DNA of 64,000 nt, from positions 95,042 to 159,041 of the IMG/VR virus record IMGVR_UViG_3300021197_001995; one strand, written 5' to 3'. Shown here in pieces: positions 48,536 to 55,648 of this stretch (within the stretch, counting starts at the first letter, position 1; the number at the start of each line of letters is the position of its first letter). The notes under the pieces are model-generated. The model saw nothing but the letters and a program-made list of their open reading frames with translations, had not been told where the DNA came from and searched no databases. The position numbers and the translations under genes are program-made. The DNA comes from a virus.

Positions 48536-48747
48536 AGGTTGGAGACGTCGTCTGTTTGTCTGAATATGGTATTGCCAGAGACTTCAACAGGACTATCACG
48601 AACGATGATCCTTATCAGGTCGGCGTGATCGTGAAGGAGTTCCCTGGCGAGTATCCTTACAGGGTTCATTGGATGAAAGCTACCAATGCTCGCCGGTTTC
48701 TGGTCAATTCACACTCAAGACGGGAGTTGAAGTATGCAGGTCGGTAG
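48532..48747 (+). CDS. KVGD-family protein, second cluster
   Basis: 71 aa from ATG 48532 in an ATGA overlap. MKVGDVVCLSEYGIARD, VGVIVKEFPG, YRVHWMKAT, and a tail RELKYAGR that overlaps the next start. Confidence 0.75.
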   Translation: MKVGDVVCLSEYGIARDFNRTITNDDPYQVGVIVKEFPGEYPYRVHWMKATNARRFLVNSHSRRELKYAGR

Positions 48748-48892
48748 CTTGATTAAATATTATGGCAACTGGACCGACATTGGCGTCGTATTATGGGTAA
48801 ACACCGAAGGCGGAACAGTCAAGGTCCACACCAATAATAAGATCTGCTGGTGGGTTATTAGCGGCTGCGAGGTAATCAGTGAAAGTCGGTGA
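48734..48892 (+). CDS. KVGD-family protein, second cluster
   Basis: 52 aa from ATG 48734, the smallest member. MQVGSLIKYYGNWTDIGVV, VKVHTNNK, CEVISESR. The conserved Asp of VGD is replaced by Ser. Confidence 0.75.
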   Translation: MQVGSLIKYYGNWTDIGVVLWVNTEGGTVKVHTNNKICWWVISGCEVISESR

Positions 48893-49058
48893 TTTAGTGA
48901 CATTCAAGGATACCTTCTATCGAGAGTCTTACGGCGCCGGCGTGGTACTTGAAAAGTACCACTCTTCAGATGACTATGGATTCGTGGTTCTCTTCTGCCG
49001 AGATGAGAAGGTCCATGTGCGCCAAGAAGAATTGAAAATAATCAATAAAAGTCCTTGA
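48879..49058 (+). CDS. KVGD-family protein, second cluster (last)
   Basis: 59 aa from GTG 48879. MKVGDLVTFKDTFYRES, GAGVVLEKY, VVLFCRDEK, LKIINKSP. The final codons coincide with the TTGACT of the 49055 promoter, matching the arrangement at 36417. Confidence 0.78.
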   Translation: MKVGDLVTFKDTFYRESYGAGVVLEKYHSSDDYGFVVLFCRDEKVHVRQEELKIINKSP

Positions 49059-49083
49059 CTTTCAATGGTTTAGCTGCTATACT
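49055..49083 (+). promoter_or_regulatory. Sigma70-like promoter, duplicate of 36417 promoter
   Basis: TTGACT 49055-49060, 17-nt spacer, TATACT 49078-49083. Sequence shared with the 36417 promoter includes CCTTGACTTTCAATG. Confidence 0.82.
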
Positions 49084-49119
49084 ATTAGAGTAGAAACAAT
49101 CGAGAAAGGTTATTTTTCT

Positions 49120-49299
49120 ATGGCTGGTAAAGCAAGAATGAGATTTATTGCGAGGTCGAACCGACTTTGCTTTGAGCGTGACAGTGGACACTATGCAGGG
49201 CAAGCTATCTACGGCGTTGACTGTATTTATTGTCACGAGTATTTTCCCAATGTAAAGAAGCCAGAGCTTGGCGGTCATGTATGCAGGAGTTGTAAGTAA
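49120..49299 (+). CDS. Small zinc-ribbon-like protein, 59 aa
   Basis: ATG 49120 with GAGAAAGG upstream. Basic N-terminus; CIYC and CRSC about 20 residues apart form a probable Cys4 zinc site, plus a Cys near residue 17. Ends in a TAATG overlap. Confidence 0.65.
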   Translation: MAGKARMRFIARSNRLCFERDSGHYAGQAIYGVDCIYCHEYFPNVKKPELGGHVCRSCK

Positions 49300-49646
49300 T
49301 GGGTTATCGTAGCGAGGTTGCATTTGCATGTGATCCAATCATTAAAGATGTGGTTGAGACTGTGGCAGAGTGGGACAAAGAATTAAAAGAATTGATTGAC
49401 TATGCCGACGATTTATCAAACGACGACCATGGGCGCTGGAGATTCGAGGATGTCAAGTGGTATGAAGGCTATCCCGACGTACAAATCATAGAAAACATTA
49501 TGGTAATGTGTGACAATGTAGACGTTTCCGGTCTTGCATACGATTCATACGGCTTCATCCGCATCGGAGAAGAGTATGAAGACATTGAGCAGAAGGGTGA
49601 TACATCTGCGTTTGACCTTTACGTCAACAGGAGCATAGAAATATGA
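49299..49646 (+). CDS. Unrecognised small acidic protein, 115 aa
   Basis: ATG 49299 in a TAATG overlap; GGAG upstream. GYRSEVAFACDP then a helical acidic region and FIRIGEEYEDIE, a small alpha/beta domain. I remember similar single-domain proteins in phages, unverified. It ends in an ATGA overlap. Confidence 0.65.
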   Translation: MGYRSEVAFACDPIIKDVVETVAEWDKELKELIDYADDLSNDDHGRWRFEDVKWYEGYPDVQIIENIMVMCDNVDVSGLAYDSYGFIRIGEEYEDIEQKGDTSAFDLYVNRSIEI

Positions 49647-49894
49647 TTAAAGAAGGTACAATCGTAAAGGGCAATAGGAATAATAAGACAGTTTCAGGCG
49701 TTATCACCAAGACGAAGACACTCAAGCGTAAATCAGCAGCTTATGGTCGAAGCGAGGTCGAGCTTGAAATCACGTTGGCAGAGGTTCTCTTTCAGAAAGA
49801 AGGTTACGAGCGAGCCATCTATGCTTATGTTGAAAATGAGTTTCACATTATCAAGGACAGTAAAGACGCACCAGCAGGATTGGAGTTAGCATGA
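49643..49894 (+). CDS. KVGD-related small protein, 83 aa
   Basis: ATG 49643. MIKEGTIVKGNRNNKTVSG, VELEITLAEVLF, AIYAYVENEFHII. EGTIV in place of VGDLV and a basic loop suggest a diverged member. Confidence 0.58.
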   Translation: MIKEGTIVKGNRNNKTVSGVITKTKTLKRKSAAYGRSEVELEITLAEVLFQKEGYERAIYAYVENEFHIIKDSKDAPAGLELA

Positions 49895-50061
49895 ACGAAG
49901 ACACATTAACCGAAGCATTCAACGTCGCTGCTATCGTAGCACTACTCAATCATAAATTCGCTGTAAATTATGATAACGAAGACAAGGCAGAAGTCTTGAC
50001 AGAAGTGTTAAATGATGTTAAACTATTACTACAACCAACAACGAACAATGAGGTTCACTAA
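49891..50061 (+). CDS. Small helical protein, 56 aa
   Basis: ATG 49891 in an ATGA overlap with GGAG upstream. Helical with one mildly hydrophobic stretch (VAAIVALL). Contains a promoter-like pair and ends in a TAATG overlap. Confidence 0.6.
   Translation: MNEDTLTEAFNVAAIVALLNHKFAVNYDNEDKAEVLTEVLNDVKLLLQPTTNNEVH
49996..50024 (+). promoter_or_regulatory. Promoter-like pair in coding sequence
   Basis: TTGACA 49996-50001, 17-nt spacer, TAAACT 50019-50024, upstream of 50061 and the tRNAs. Confidence 0.5.
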
Positions 50062-50549
50062 TGAAGTATAAATCTTTTATCAACAAACTCAAGAAGCGGC
50101 TCGGCACCAAAGACTTAGACATAAGTGCCTCAGAATGGGGTGTCAACGGACGCAAAGAGTGGCTTGTGTATGACGGAACCGTTGCATCATGGCGTGTTGA
50201 GCCAAGCGACTTCCGCGACCCGGACTCTCCTCGATGCGTGACTGGCTTTCACACGAAAGGAGTGGGCCAAGAGTCTGACCCACACACTGACTATTTCCCT
50301 GGCACCTGGTGGCAAAACGCAACGCAGTTGGTTGATAGATTAAAATCACCACCAGCAAAGTATCCAGCCGGCTCACTCGTTCGGGGCAAGGATAACAAAA
50401 GAGCCAAGCGATTTGGCTACGCTGGGAAGCACGCACTTGTAACCAAGGCAGACGATGCCCGTTATCTTGGACTACAGTTTGTCGGTGATGAAGTCCCGGC
50501 TTCTTACCACAACTGTTATCCAGCACGAGATTTTGAGTTGGTTTCGTAA
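50061..50549 (+). CDS. Protein with a C-terminal KVGD-like domain, 162 aa
   Basis: ATG 50061. The first 100 residues are Trp- and Arg-containing with no family (EWLVYDGTVASWRVEPSD). From about residue 101, YPAGSLVRGKDNKRA, HALVTKADDARYLGLQFVG and ARDFELVS follow the array proteins. A second example, after 39333, of the domain fused to a larger protein. It ends in a TAATGG overlap. Confidence 0.62.
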   Translation: MKYKSFINKLKKRLGTKDLDISASEWGVNGRKEWLVYDGTVASWRVEPSDFRDPDSPRCVTGFHTKGVGQESDPHTDYFPGTWWQNATQLVDRLKSPPAKYPAGSLVRGKDNKRAKRFGYAGKHALVTKADDARYLGLQFVGDEVPASYHNCYPARDFELVS

Positions 50550-50734
50550 TGGCGAGCAAGGAAATCATGCGCTTCCGCTATCGAATCGGTAAAGATGCGA
50601 GTCTCGAAGTAATTGCAACAGAGAAGATTTGTCTGAAGAGAAAAGAAGAATTGATAGCTGAACACAATGGGAACATTAAGATCTCAAAAATGGTGCCAGC
50701 TTCAACCCATCCGTGTGGAGCACCTCACGTTTGA
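50549..50734 (+). CDS. Small basic protein, 61 aa
   Basis: ATG 50549. EIMRFRYRIGKDASLEVIAT, then Lys-rich; the stop abuts the first tRNA at 50735, so the transcript must be processed to release the tRNA. Function unknown. Confidence 0.55.
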   Translation: MASKEIMRFRYRIGKDASLEVIATEKICLKRKEELIAEHNGNIKISKMVPASTHPCGAPHV

Positions 50735-50807
50735 GGGCTACTAGCTCAACTGGCAGAGCATCGGACTTTTAATCCGCAGGTTCAGGGTTCGAGTCCCTGG
50801 TGGCCCA
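50735..50807 (+). tRNA. tRNA-Lys (TTT)
   Basis: 73 nt. Acceptor arms GGGCTAC / GTGGCCC pair, D-loop CTAGCTCAACTGGCAGAG, anticodon loop CTTTTAA, T-loop GGTTCGAGTCC. CCA is not encoded. Reads AAA (and AAG). Confidence 0.93.
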
Positions 50808-50820
50808 CAAAATTATAACT

Positions 50821-50892
<72 letters not shown>

Positions 50893-50900
50893 TATTTTAT

Positions 50901-50977
<77 letters not shown>

Positions 50978-50987
50978 AGGAGATAGG

Positions 50988-51215
50988 TTGAAAGATTATC
51001 TTATCTGGTACAGAAAGCCGTATGACACACACGACAGGGTTTGCGGCACCGCTAGAAATTACGAAGCAGCAGAAAAATTAGCAGAGTCTATCTTTTTAGA
51101 TCTACGCTCAAGAAGAAAAGAAGTGTTGTCGGCTGGCGTCAAGCGATCTCTTGCCGGCACATTGTATTCTGATGATGATTTTGATCTACGTTGGGTCGTA
51201 AAAAAAGATAAATAG
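50988..51215 (+). CDS. Small protein between tRNA genes, 75 aa
   Basis: TTG 50988 with AAGGAG five bases upstream, just after tRNA-Pro. [20 protein letters not shown], then a helix ([20 protein letters not shown]) and a final strand DLRWVVKK. No family recognised. The start is chosen because the longer reading frame would run through two tRNA genes. Confidence 0.6.
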   Translation: MKDYLIWYRKPYDTHDRVCGTARNYEAAEKLAESIFLDLRSRRKEVLSAGVKRSLAGTLYSDDDFDLRWVVKKDK

Positions 51216-51218
51216 TTA

Positions 51219-51247
51219 TTGACAAATCGTTGAAAACTTGATATACT
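51219..51247 (+). promoter_or_regulatory. Sigma70-like promoter for tRNA-Arg
   Basis: TTGACA 51219-51224, 17-nt spacer, TATACT 51242-51247, 24 nt before tRNA-Arg. Confidence 0.82.
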
Positions 51248-51270
51248 GTAAGTATAGAAAATAAAGAATT

Positions 51271-51344
<74 letters not shown>

Positions 51345-51366
51345 CAAATATTAAATGGAGAAGTAG

Positions 51367-51453
51367 ATGTTAGACTTTTTGGGAAGTGTTATGACGATCG
51401 CAGCCGGCTTGTGGGTCGGCCAACTGTTAATCGACTGGTATAGGAGAAAATAA
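51367..51453 (+). CDS. Membrane micropeptide, 28 aa
   Basis: ATG 51367 behind GGAG. One hydrophobic helix (VMTIAAGLWVGQLLI) ending in a basic tail DWYRRK. Downstream genes follow one base later. Confidence 0.55.
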   Translation: MLDFLGSVMTIAAGLWVGQLLIDWYRRK

Positions 51454-51454
51454 G

Positions 51455-51646
51455 ATGTTCCTAGAAACACACACGGGCGAATACATTAACGTCGACCGGC
51501 GTTATTTGGAAAAGGCAACAAGAACCGAATTGGTTTCGTTTTTAGAACTCAGAGGTTCCGCATGTTATGATGACGAGTCAACGGAGTTGTTAAGAGAAGC
51601 TGCCCTCGACGACTATGACTGCGAGTATGACGGAGCACCACGATGA
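51455..51646 (+). CDS. Small acidic protein, 63 aa
   Basis: ATG 51455 with AGGAG upstream. Acidic, no hydrophobic span, a helical middle (TRTELVSFLELRG). Ends in an ATGA overlap. Confidence 0.6.
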   Translation: MFLETHTGEYINVDRRYLEKATRTELVSFLELRGSACYDDESTELLREAALDDYDCEYDGAPR

Positions 51647-51909
51647 CAACCTCTAATAGAGAAATTGGGAATTTGTTCGATAAGTATAATCCAAACAAAA
51701 TAAGGTCAGGAGACAGAGTAGTCGTAAAGGTAGGCTCGGCGCCTTACCAGGCACGAGTCGTTGGACTTGAAATAGATATTAAAAATCAAAAAGTGTTTGC
51801 AAATTTAAAATTGTTTGACACAACAAAAAGGAATCCAATCCGCGTAGATGTCGCTGATTGCACCTCAGCCGGCCCACTTTACCCCGGACACCACAACAAT
51901 GGAGAATAA
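51643..51909 (+). CDS. Small SH3-like protein, 88 aa
   Basis: ATG 51643. IRSGDRVVVKVGSAPYQAR, VVGLEIDIKN, FANLKLFDTT resembles the KVGD strand order with GDRV. Distant member at best. Confidence 0.55.
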   Translation: MTTSNREIGNLFDKYNPNKIRSGDRVVVKVGSAPYQARVVGLEIDIKNQKVFANLKLFDTTKRNPIRVDVADCTSAGPLYPGHHNNGE

Positions 51910-51913
51910 CAAG

Positions 51914-52135
51914 ATGAAAAAAGAGAAGACTGAACATAGCAATGCAAGCTACCGCCGCACAGCGCGCCAACTTGTGGACATGTCAGACCCCAAGAGAAAG
52001 GAAATGCTCAAGGGGTTTCCGTCGGACCTACGCTGCAAAATTGTAGAAGAGATGGTAAACATCCGACTCACGAGAATGAGAGACAAAGAAACCGGCTTAA
52101 TCCGACCACCAATGGCTGAAGAGAGTAAGAGATAG
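51914..52135 (+). CDS. Small basic helical protein, 73 aa
   Basis: ATG 51914 with GGAGAATAACAAG upstream, beginning 4 nt after the previous stop. Basic helices ARQLVDMSDPKRKEMLKGF and CKIVEEMVNIRLTRM suggest nucleic-acid or protein binding. Confidence 0.6.
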   Translation: MKKEKTEHSNASYRRTARQLVDMSDPKRKEMLKGFPSDLRCKIVEEMVNIRLTRMRDKETGLIRPPMAEESKR

Positions 52136-52136
52136 T

Positions 52137-52394
52137 ATGAAACCAGTAGTAAATTCATTAGTAGCAGAAGCATGGGCACTTGGCAACCCCGCGAAGAATC
52201 ACAAGGGAACATTCCACACAGATGGAAAGAGGATCTATTCTTACGAGCTGCAACTCGGAGACACCTCAGAGGACGGAAAGAAGATTGTGAAGGACTACAC
52301 CGCACGAGGTAGCTACGGATTCAGGACAATGACGACATCCCAGCACGTCGGACTACTTCGATACATCCACGGACATGACACCATCGTGGTTTAG
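52137..52394 (+). CDS. Unrecognised small protein, 85 aa
   Basis: ATG 52137 one base after the previous stop. WALGNPAKNHKGTFHTDGKR, then a beta-rich YSYELQLG and GLLRYIHGHD. No family recognised. Confidence 0.6.
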   Translation: MKPVVNSLVAEAWALGNPAKNHKGTFHTDGKRIYSYELQLGDTSEDGKKIVKDYTARGSYGFRTMTTSQHVGLLRYIHGHDTIVV

Positions 52395-52412
52395 CATTCG
52401 GCGGTATTTTTT

Positions 52413-52637
52413 ATGAAAGATAAACTCAAGGTCGGAGACATGGTGATATATGATCACAAATCGGTTAACCCTTATACTGGAGTCATAAAAAGCATTGAAA
52501 CTGACAAGTGGGGATACCAGAACAATGTCTTCATACATTGGCAAGGGAGATGTCCGCATGTATACACTGACTTGCACGGATTTTCAGGCTTCAACATTCG
52601 TAACCGTCCTCACGAGTTTCTCCTCATCAGGCAGTAA
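52413..52637 (+). CDS. KVGD-family protein, 74 aa
   Basis: ATG 52413. KLKVGDMVIYDHKSVNP, YTGVIKSIETD, VFIHWQGRC and a basic tail. Not overlapped with its neighbour. Confidence 0.72.
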   Translation: MKDKLKVGDMVIYDHKSVNPYTGVIKSIETDKWGYQNNVFIHWQGRCPHVYTDLHGFSGFNIRNRPHEFLLIRQ

Positions 52638-52645
52638 GACTTTTT

Positions 52646-52900
52646 ATGAAACATGAACTCAAGCCGGGTGAGCTAGTACAAATCTGGGACCACTCGCCCG
52701 ATGAAGTGTCCGGCTCGACGATTACAGAACGCGGATCGATAGGTTACCTTGTCAGACCAGGCATACAAAAGGGTTCTATTATCAGTGGTGTAATTTGGGA
52801 GGTGATTTGTTTCGGCCAAGATCCACCAGTAACGCACAATGTGCACGAGTCGTGGTTAAGGGTGATTCACACCTCATCGGACATAAAAAAAAAGACATAG
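52646..52900 (+). CDS. KVGD-family protein, 84 aa
   Basis: ATG 52646. ELKPGELVQIWDHSPDEV, IGYLVRPGIQ, VIWEVICFG, WLRVIHTSS, and a Lys-rich tail. Close in layout to 52413, so a local duplication is likely. Confidence 0.7.
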   Translation: MKHELKPGELVQIWDHSPDEVSGSTITERGSIGYLVRPGIQKGSIISGVIWEVICFGQDPPVTHNVHESWLRVIHTSSDIKKKT

Positions 52901-52916
52901 ACCCCTAAAATAGTTC

Positions 52917-52945
52917 TTGACTTTTGGTTAAAACCTTGATAGTAT
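52917..52945 (+). promoter_or_regulatory. Sigma70-like promoter (AAAATAGTTC cassette)
   Basis: TTGACT 52917-52922, 17-nt spacer, TAGTAT 52940-52945, preceded by AAAATAGTTC as are the promoters at 53748 and 54546. Confidence 0.75.
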
Positions 52946-52991
52946 GTATATAGAAACAATGAGGAATTAACCAAAAACAAAGGATTTTATT

Positions 52992-53297
52992 ATGAAGTGG
53001 TTATATAAATTGGAATGCGACCTTGATCTCAACATGCCAACAGCTTGGAGCGGCTTCGTCAAAGCGAAGACGAAGAACGAAGCGCACAAGGCAATCTTGA
53101 CAAAGCTGGGTGTTGACAAGATGCCGACAAATACCATCGTAGCGACTCAAGCGGATTTAATCGCCGGCAAGGCACCCAAGAAACTCCGCCGTGTCTCTGT
53201 CTCGAAGCCAGCACCGAAGGTTAAGGCATTCGAGGATGTCGGGATGACGTTCGACCAAGCCGAAGCTCTATTGAAGCAGTTCGGACTGAAAAACTAA
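52992..53297 (+). CDS. Unrecognised small protein, 101 aa
   Basis: ATG 52992 after a long leader. WLYKLECDLDLN, a helix NEAHKAILTKLG, then a basic Pro/Lys linker and a C-terminal helix TFDQAEALLKQFG. Possibly a two-domain binding protein. Confidence 0.6.
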   Translation: MKWLYKLECDLDLNMPTAWSGFVKAKTKNEAHKAILTKLGVDKMPTNTIVATQADLIAGKAPKKLRRVSVSKPAPKVKAFEDVGMTFDQAEALLKQFGLKN

Positions 53298-53301
53298 AAA
53301 G

Positions 53302-53403
53302 GTGGAAGCCTTTATCGAAGACGCGTCAAACTTTGAAACCGTAATGTTTTATGGTTTGATGTGCGTTACTTTTCTTTTATTTCTTTGGTCTGTGAGAATG
53401 TGA
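53302..53403 (+). CDS. Membrane micropeptide, 33 aa
   Basis: GTG 53302 behind AAAAAGG. One hydrophobic helix (MCVTFLLFLWSVR) near the C-terminus. Its TGA is followed directly by the next start. Confidence 0.45.
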   Translation: MEAFIEDASNFETVMFYGLMCVTFLLFLWSVRM

Positions 53404-53610
53404 ATGAGTTTGTGGAGAACGATGAAGGGCAAGTTAATGTTGACCTTTCCTTATACAGTGTTTGTGGGTCGATCGCCCAAGTGGGAATTGTCCCATCGAC
53501 GTTACGACTTGGTGTTATCGGAAGATACGACAACCCCATACAGTATCCTACGCGTGGGCCCATTAGAATTTTTCATTCGACCGGCCGCGCGCGAATTGGA
53601 TTGGTTTTAA
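53404..53610 (+). CDS. Small protein, 68 aa
   Basis: ATG 53404 directly after the previous stop. Beta-rich (LTFPYTVFVGRSPKW, ILRVGPLEFFIRP). An internal ATG at 53422 is an alternative start. Confidence 0.5.
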   Translation: MSLWRTMKGKLMLTFPYTVFVGRSPKWELSHRRYDLVLSEDTTTPYSILRVGPLEFFIRPAARELDWF

Positions 53611-53611
53611 G

Positions 53612-53695
53612 ATGGATTGGGTCGCTCTTGGTTCGTTGCTTGCCGTGTTTACAGGTTGTTTGATTTTTACATTCACAATCTCGATGAGACGTTGA
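53612..53695 (+). CDS. Membrane micropeptide, 27 aa
   Basis: ATG 53612 one base after the previous stop. Hydrophobic helix (ALGSLLAVFTGCLIFTFTI) ending in MRR. No Shine-Dalgarno site is obvious; translational reinitiation is possible. Confidence 0.45.
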   Translation: MDWVALGSLLAVFTGCLIFTFTISMRR

Positions 53696-53747
53696 TTTGA
53701 CGATGCCAATCGCCGGTATTTTTTTTGCAAACAGACTAAAATAGTTC

Positions 53748-53776
53748 TTGACAAAAGCTAATAAACCGGGTATAAT
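53748..53776 (+). promoter_or_regulatory. Sigma70-like promoter (AAAATAGTTC cassette)
   Basis: TTGACA 53748-53753, 17-nt spacer, TATAAT 53771-53776. Upstream AAAATAGTTC is shared with 52917 and 54546. Confidence 0.87.
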
Positions 53777-53804
53777 GGTAACATAAACAATTAAGGAATA
53801 ACAA

Positions 53805-54035
53805 ATGTTGAAGATAGTTTTGATTGTAGCGTTACTTGCTTCAATCGGTTGCGATGAAGAAAAAATGTCATGCACTTCCACAGTGGAATGCACAGATGAT
53901 AAAGAGATGGTGTGTGACTTGCCGGTAACACATGAATATCCTAATGGCGAAGTGATAGAAGTAAGAGCTTGCACGTATGTCACTTATGAGAATTGCCTTG
54001 AACAAACGATTTGTAAGCCAAAGGATAGCAAATGA
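53805..54035 (+). CDS. Small secreted or lipoprotein, 76 aa
   Basis: ATG 53805. Signal peptide LKIVLIVALLASIGC with a lipobox-like SIGC; seven more Cys follow, likely disulfide bonded. Overlaps the next gene by 4 nt. Confidence 0.6.
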   Translation: MLKIVLIVALLASIGCDEEKMSCTSTVECTDDKEMVCDLPVTHEYPNGEVIEVRACTYVTYENCLEQTICKPKDSK

Positions 54036-54310
54036 AAACAGTAGAAGAAATGATTAACGCGTATAAGAACATGCTTGATCATCCATCATCCATGTCGTTT
54101 TATCGAGAAGCGAAGTATCAATACATCGACATGGCTAAGGGCGGTGACGGTGGTGACCTAGGCTTCGAGCGCAACGGCGAAACTACTTGCCGTGGTATCA
54201 ACTATAAAGGATACCCCGATTCATTCTTTCGCGAAGTAAGCGAGCGAATGGGTTGGTTGCCACGTAAGGAAACCATCACGCTTGAGGCGTATTCAGCCGA
54301 CCCTATTTAG
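54032..54310 (+). CDS. Unrecognised small protein, 92 aa
   Basis: ATG 54032 in an ATGA overlap. Helical start (EEMINAYKNMLDHP), then a Gly-rich middle KGGDGGDLGFERNG and a mixed end. The structured RNA region begins just after the stop. Confidence 0.6.
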   Translation: MKTVEEMINAYKNMLDHPSSMSFYREAKYQYIDMAKGGDGGDLGFERNGETTCRGINYKGYPDSFFREVSERMGWLPRKETITLEAYSADPI

Positions 54311-54321
54311 GGTCGCACCGT

Positions 54322-54512
54322 GGGGAACATAGACCAGAGACGTAATGATTCAGGATTAGCATTGTTGTCAAGTGCCCCAAACGCGGCACATTGTTGTCAA
54401 GCTAACCGAAGTTCAACGTCGTGGTTGCGTAAGCGTGGGAACGATTCCCAGGTAGGCTATGTTTAGTTGTGGGAAGTTGGGAACCCACAGCATTTGTGTC
54501 GGTCGTGACACT
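54322..54512 (+). ncRNA. Candidate structured RNA with a symmetric repeated internal loop
   Basis: No gene fits here. Perfect stems: AACATAG/CTATGTT (54326-54332 with 54457-54463) closes the region. Inside it TTAGC/GCTAA (54356-54360 with 54401-54405) and GTGCC/GGCAC (54372-54376 with 54385-54389) are separated by two identical 11-nt sides ATTGTTGTCAA (54361-54371 and 54390-54400). Also TGGGAA/TTCCCA around CGA, TGTGGG/CCCACA and GTGTC/GACAC. The order, symmetry and number of stems go beyond chance. Cotranscribed with 53805 and 54032. Family not recognised. Confidence 0.6.
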
Positions 54513-54545
54513 AAAATAAAAAGACACTTGACCTTAAAATAGTTC

Positions 54546-54574
54546 TTGACTTTTGGTCGAAGTCTTGGTATAAT
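54546..54574 (+). promoter_or_regulatory. Sigma70-like promoter (AAAATAGTTC cassette)
   Basis: TTGACT 54546-54551, 17-nt spacer, TATAAT 54569-54574, preceded by AAAATAGTTC; drives 54643. Confidence 0.85.
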
Positions 54575-54642
54575 ACTTGTATAGAGAATGAGGGATTGGC
54601 TTTCTTTCTTTATAAAACAAACTACCTCGAAAGGGTAACATT

Positions 54643-54888
54643 ATGAAGCGCATCGTATCAAACATTCAAAACCTAGGTTTCACCATCATGAACGCGGAGA
54701 GCAACGATAAGAAGCAATCAGCCGGTGGCATCATCCTTGACCAGACACTCGTCAATGGTCACTCACAGGGCGTTAGCGTCCGACTTATCAACGGAGGCCG
54801 CAAGTCGGCAGCCGTGAAGCTCGACAAGCAGGCACTAACCAACCTGCTTGAGGCGGTAAATGAAGTGCTTTCAACAGAGCAGGCTTAA
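54643..54888 (+). CDS. Small protein, plus-strand copy of a duplicated family
   Basis: 81 aa. Has a close paralogue on the minus strand (56679-56915): both contain ILDQT(L/I) or TIDQTIL, RLINGGRKSAA, and a helical end like LLEAVNEVLST. I recognise no known family. A short hairpin CAAGGC/GCCTTG (54900-54923) follows and may be a weak terminator. Confidence 0.78.
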   Translation: MKRIVSNIQNLGFTIMNAESNDKKQSAGGIILDQTLVNGHSQGVSVRLINGGRKSAAVKLDKQALTNLLEAVNEVLSTEQA

Positions 54889-54988
54889 CCTAGGTCGTAC
54901 AAGGCTTATGGCGTTGTGCCTTGCTTTCACAAAACAACGCCACCATTTGACTTGAACCAATAACGAATCGCGGAGATTAAAAGAAATA

Positions 54989-55114
54989 ATGTTTAACACA
55001 TCATCAAGAGTAGTAAGAGTAAGAGATCAATCATTCATTGCGAATAGAGCAGTGATACGAATGACAACACGACCTAGCACACCAACACCAACCGCGAACA
55101 AAGGAAACAAATAA
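54989..55114 (+). CDS. Small basic protein, 41 aa
   Basis: ATG 54989. Arg, Ser and Thr rich, with a Pro/Thr tail RPSTPTPTANKGNK and no hydrophobic span. Ends in a TAATG overlap with the next gene; GGAAACAAATA upstream of that start. Confidence 0.5.
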   Translation: MFNTSSRVVRVRDQSFIANRAVIRMTTRPSTPTPTANKGNK

Positions 55115-55308
55115 TGTTTATCGAATCAAACGCAGCAACTCACCCACGCCACAAGAATGGCTTGGCACTCGAACAACGTAGAGCTGGAAAGGAAACTCTT
55201 ATTCAGTGGAGCAATGGTGACCAGCAATGGTGTAACACTAAAGACCTGGACTATCAAGGTTCAGACATGACCCTTATCGGAGGCGCGGAGTATGTTAACA
55301 ATGGCTAG
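55114..55308 (+). CDS. Small SH3-like protein, 64 aa
   Basis: ATG 55114. KNGLALEQRRAGKETLIQWS, NGDQQWCNTKDLD resembles the KVGD strand order without the VGD start. Its last codons AAT GGC TAG overlap the start of the 19-aa gene that follows. Confidence 0.6.
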   Translation: MFIESNAATHPRHKNGLALEQRRAGKETLIQWSNGDQQWCNTKDLDYQGSDMTLIGGAEYVNNG

Positions 55309-55360
55309 AAGAAAGAATAGTTCAGTTAGTTCATCATGGGCTAAAACAAAGAAGCGTTAA
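55301..55360 (+). CDS. Micro-gene encoding a 19-aa basic peptide
   Basis: ATG 55301 overlapping the previous stop by ATGGCTAG. The peptide is MARRKNSSVSSSWAKTKKR. A minus-strand gene at 56112-56165 encodes MARRSKVASSWAKTKKK with the same ATGGCTAG overlap; the shared SSWAKTKK uses different synonymous codons in the two copies, so it is under selection as protein. Confidence 0.7.
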   Translation: MARRKNSSVSSSWAKTKKR

Positions 55361-55648
55361 AGCAGTAGCGAATAACCCCTAAGTGTCACAAGGTAGAAAA
55401 AGCTTTAAAGAAATTCTTTTATGGGTTTGAAAAAAGTGTTTCCTTGTGGGCTTAGGTGGTATAGGGTGTAAGTGGGTGTGATTAAATACATAGACGCTGT
55501 GAATTGTCAACGTCAAAAAAAGAACGCCTCGCGTTAGAAAAAAAACACTTGACAAAGAAAAAACGTCAAGATGTTAACGGCTTGGAGGACACGCGGAGAG
55601 TATGCCGCGATGTAATGAAAAGACCTACACGCCAGGCACGTAGCCGGT
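55361..55648. other. Gene-free stretch before the GTAGG array
   Basis: No credible gene. Contains A/T runs and an AGGTAG- and GTG-rich part. ACTTGACAAAG at 55547 has a -35-like TTGACA but no matching -10. Confidence 0.5.

Noticed and set aside
53361-53663. A 100-codon frame overlapping three small genes.
   Set aside because: The other frames give three genes with abutting stops and starts and membrane helices; this one has no ribosome site. The choice is not certain.
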